From the NCBI GenBank assembly GCA_022113835.1, contig JAILWY010000023.1:7812001-7876000 (forward strand): a stretch of 64,000 nucleotides of DNA, given 5' to 3'. Positions 63,384 to 64,000 of the stretch are shown piece by piece. Position numbers and translations under genes: made by a program. The DNA is from Atopsyche davidsoni (taxonomy: Eukaryota; Arthropoda; Insecta; Trichoptera; Hydrobiosidae). A model generated the notes under the pieces. That model did no database searches. It had not been told where the DNA came from and saw only the letters and a list, made by a program, of their open reading frames with translations. The stretch's first letter is position 1, and each line of letters opens with the position of its first letter.

Positions 63384-64000
63384 AAAAAAAAAAAAACAAA
63401 TATTTTAATGATTAATAATGTATCTTCACAAGTGAAAAACATTCAAGCTCATGTTATCTAAAAAAGGAGTCTAAAAACCGCATCACTGTATAATTAGGGT
63501 ATTGAAACGAAAGGGGTTGATTGGCAAGTGGTTGCAGAATTAGGCTTAGTATAGCTTATACAATTGCTATAAAGCATATAAAAATAAACAAGTAAATACT
63601 TTCATTCTAATTGTACTAAGAGCTCTTTATAATTGTACAGAATTAAAAAACCTTTTTATTCCAATTGGATTCTAGCACGGAAACGGTTCATGAACATTCA
63701 TGGAATTTTCCTGTGGTAATTTAAATTTAACAACTTTGTGTAGATGCGGGGTTGTTCTCATAGAAGTGCAGCTGTGTTGTGTTATTTATGAAAGCATTAC
63801 GTGTTGCATCGGTGTAGTGTGGTCATTTGTACGTCCGGTTAGTGCAGACGGCGTCTTCCCCCAACTTGCTTTTCCCCGGGGCGCTCACATAACTGGATAA
63901 GACCTGAGAGGGCGCCGCAACATATTCAAGAGTTCAGTGTGTTGCAAAATTATGTTCTTGCAACAAACTGATAAATCAAGAACATATATAAATAAATAAT
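63384..64000. other. Non-coding end of window with GC-richer block at about 63730-63920
   Basis: An ATG at 63700 opens a 66-codon cysteine-containing frame (to 63900) with no recognised family. The GC-richer part could be a 5' untranslated or promoter region of something beyond the window. An inverted repeat pairs 63951-63960 with 63977-63986. Confidence 0.3.

Noticed and set aside
1..64000. CRISPR arrays, operons, ribosome binding sites, rRNA
   Set aside because: No regularly spaced repeats, no prokaryotic gene layout and no rRNA-like conserved blocks. The sequence is eukaryotic in character.

Overview
The window reads as non-coding nuclear DNA from an animal with a large, AT-rich genome, most likely an arthropod and probably an insect. 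The background is strongly A+T, with many poly-A and poly-T runs. Coding density is close to nil, and the only recognisable protein-coding remains belong to transposable elements. Both the hAT-type transposase family and the Helitron termini seen here are types I know from insects. No host gene can be named. Species and order cannot be fixed from the sequence, and a hemipteran-like insect is only a guess.

Layout. (1) 1269-3483: one complete but dead hAT-type DNA transposon, with 8-bp target duplication, 14-bp terminal inverted repeats and a minus-strand transposase broken by stops and frameshifts. (2) 4715-4882: a nearly perfect 168-bp palindrome with no spacer. (3) 5295-5340: what looks like one terminus of another hAT-type element. 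(4) 5341-24736: AT-rich non-coding DNA with isolated GC-richer islands, the largest at about 12985-13880, plus a 55-bp hairpin at 15518-15572. (5) 24737-25167 (minus) and 51850-52499 (plus): two non-autonomous Helitrons of one family, inserted in opposite orientations. (6) 29392-29487: a very G-rich tract, strongly G-quadruplex-prone on the plus strand. (7) 37821-38150: a probable retroposon 3' end with its poly(A) on the minus strand. (8) 44901-44984 and 54216-54287: two long (AT)n microsatellites. (9) 50794-50913: an inverted pair carrying a hammerhead-like core, resembling Penelope-like element termini. (10) 58308-58403: two consecutive perfect hairpins of identical architecture. (11) 58705-58775: a degenerate tRNA-like or SINE-like module.

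Between these lie short GC-richer islands in an AT-rich sea. Some contain homeodomain-type TAATTA motifs and could be conserved non-coding or regulatory DNA. Four (17057-17100, 43489-43557, 52766-52939, 56604-56771) have exon-like properties: splice-site consensus, an open frame, or a signal-peptide-like start. The window could therefore be intergenic or lie inside very long introns of an unrecognised gene. No ribosomal RNA, confident tRNA, CRISPR array, operon or bacterial-type feature is present. The possible interplay is among mobile elements only: neither the hAT nor the Helitron copies can encode their own enzyme, so any past movement depended on proteins supplied from elsewhere.
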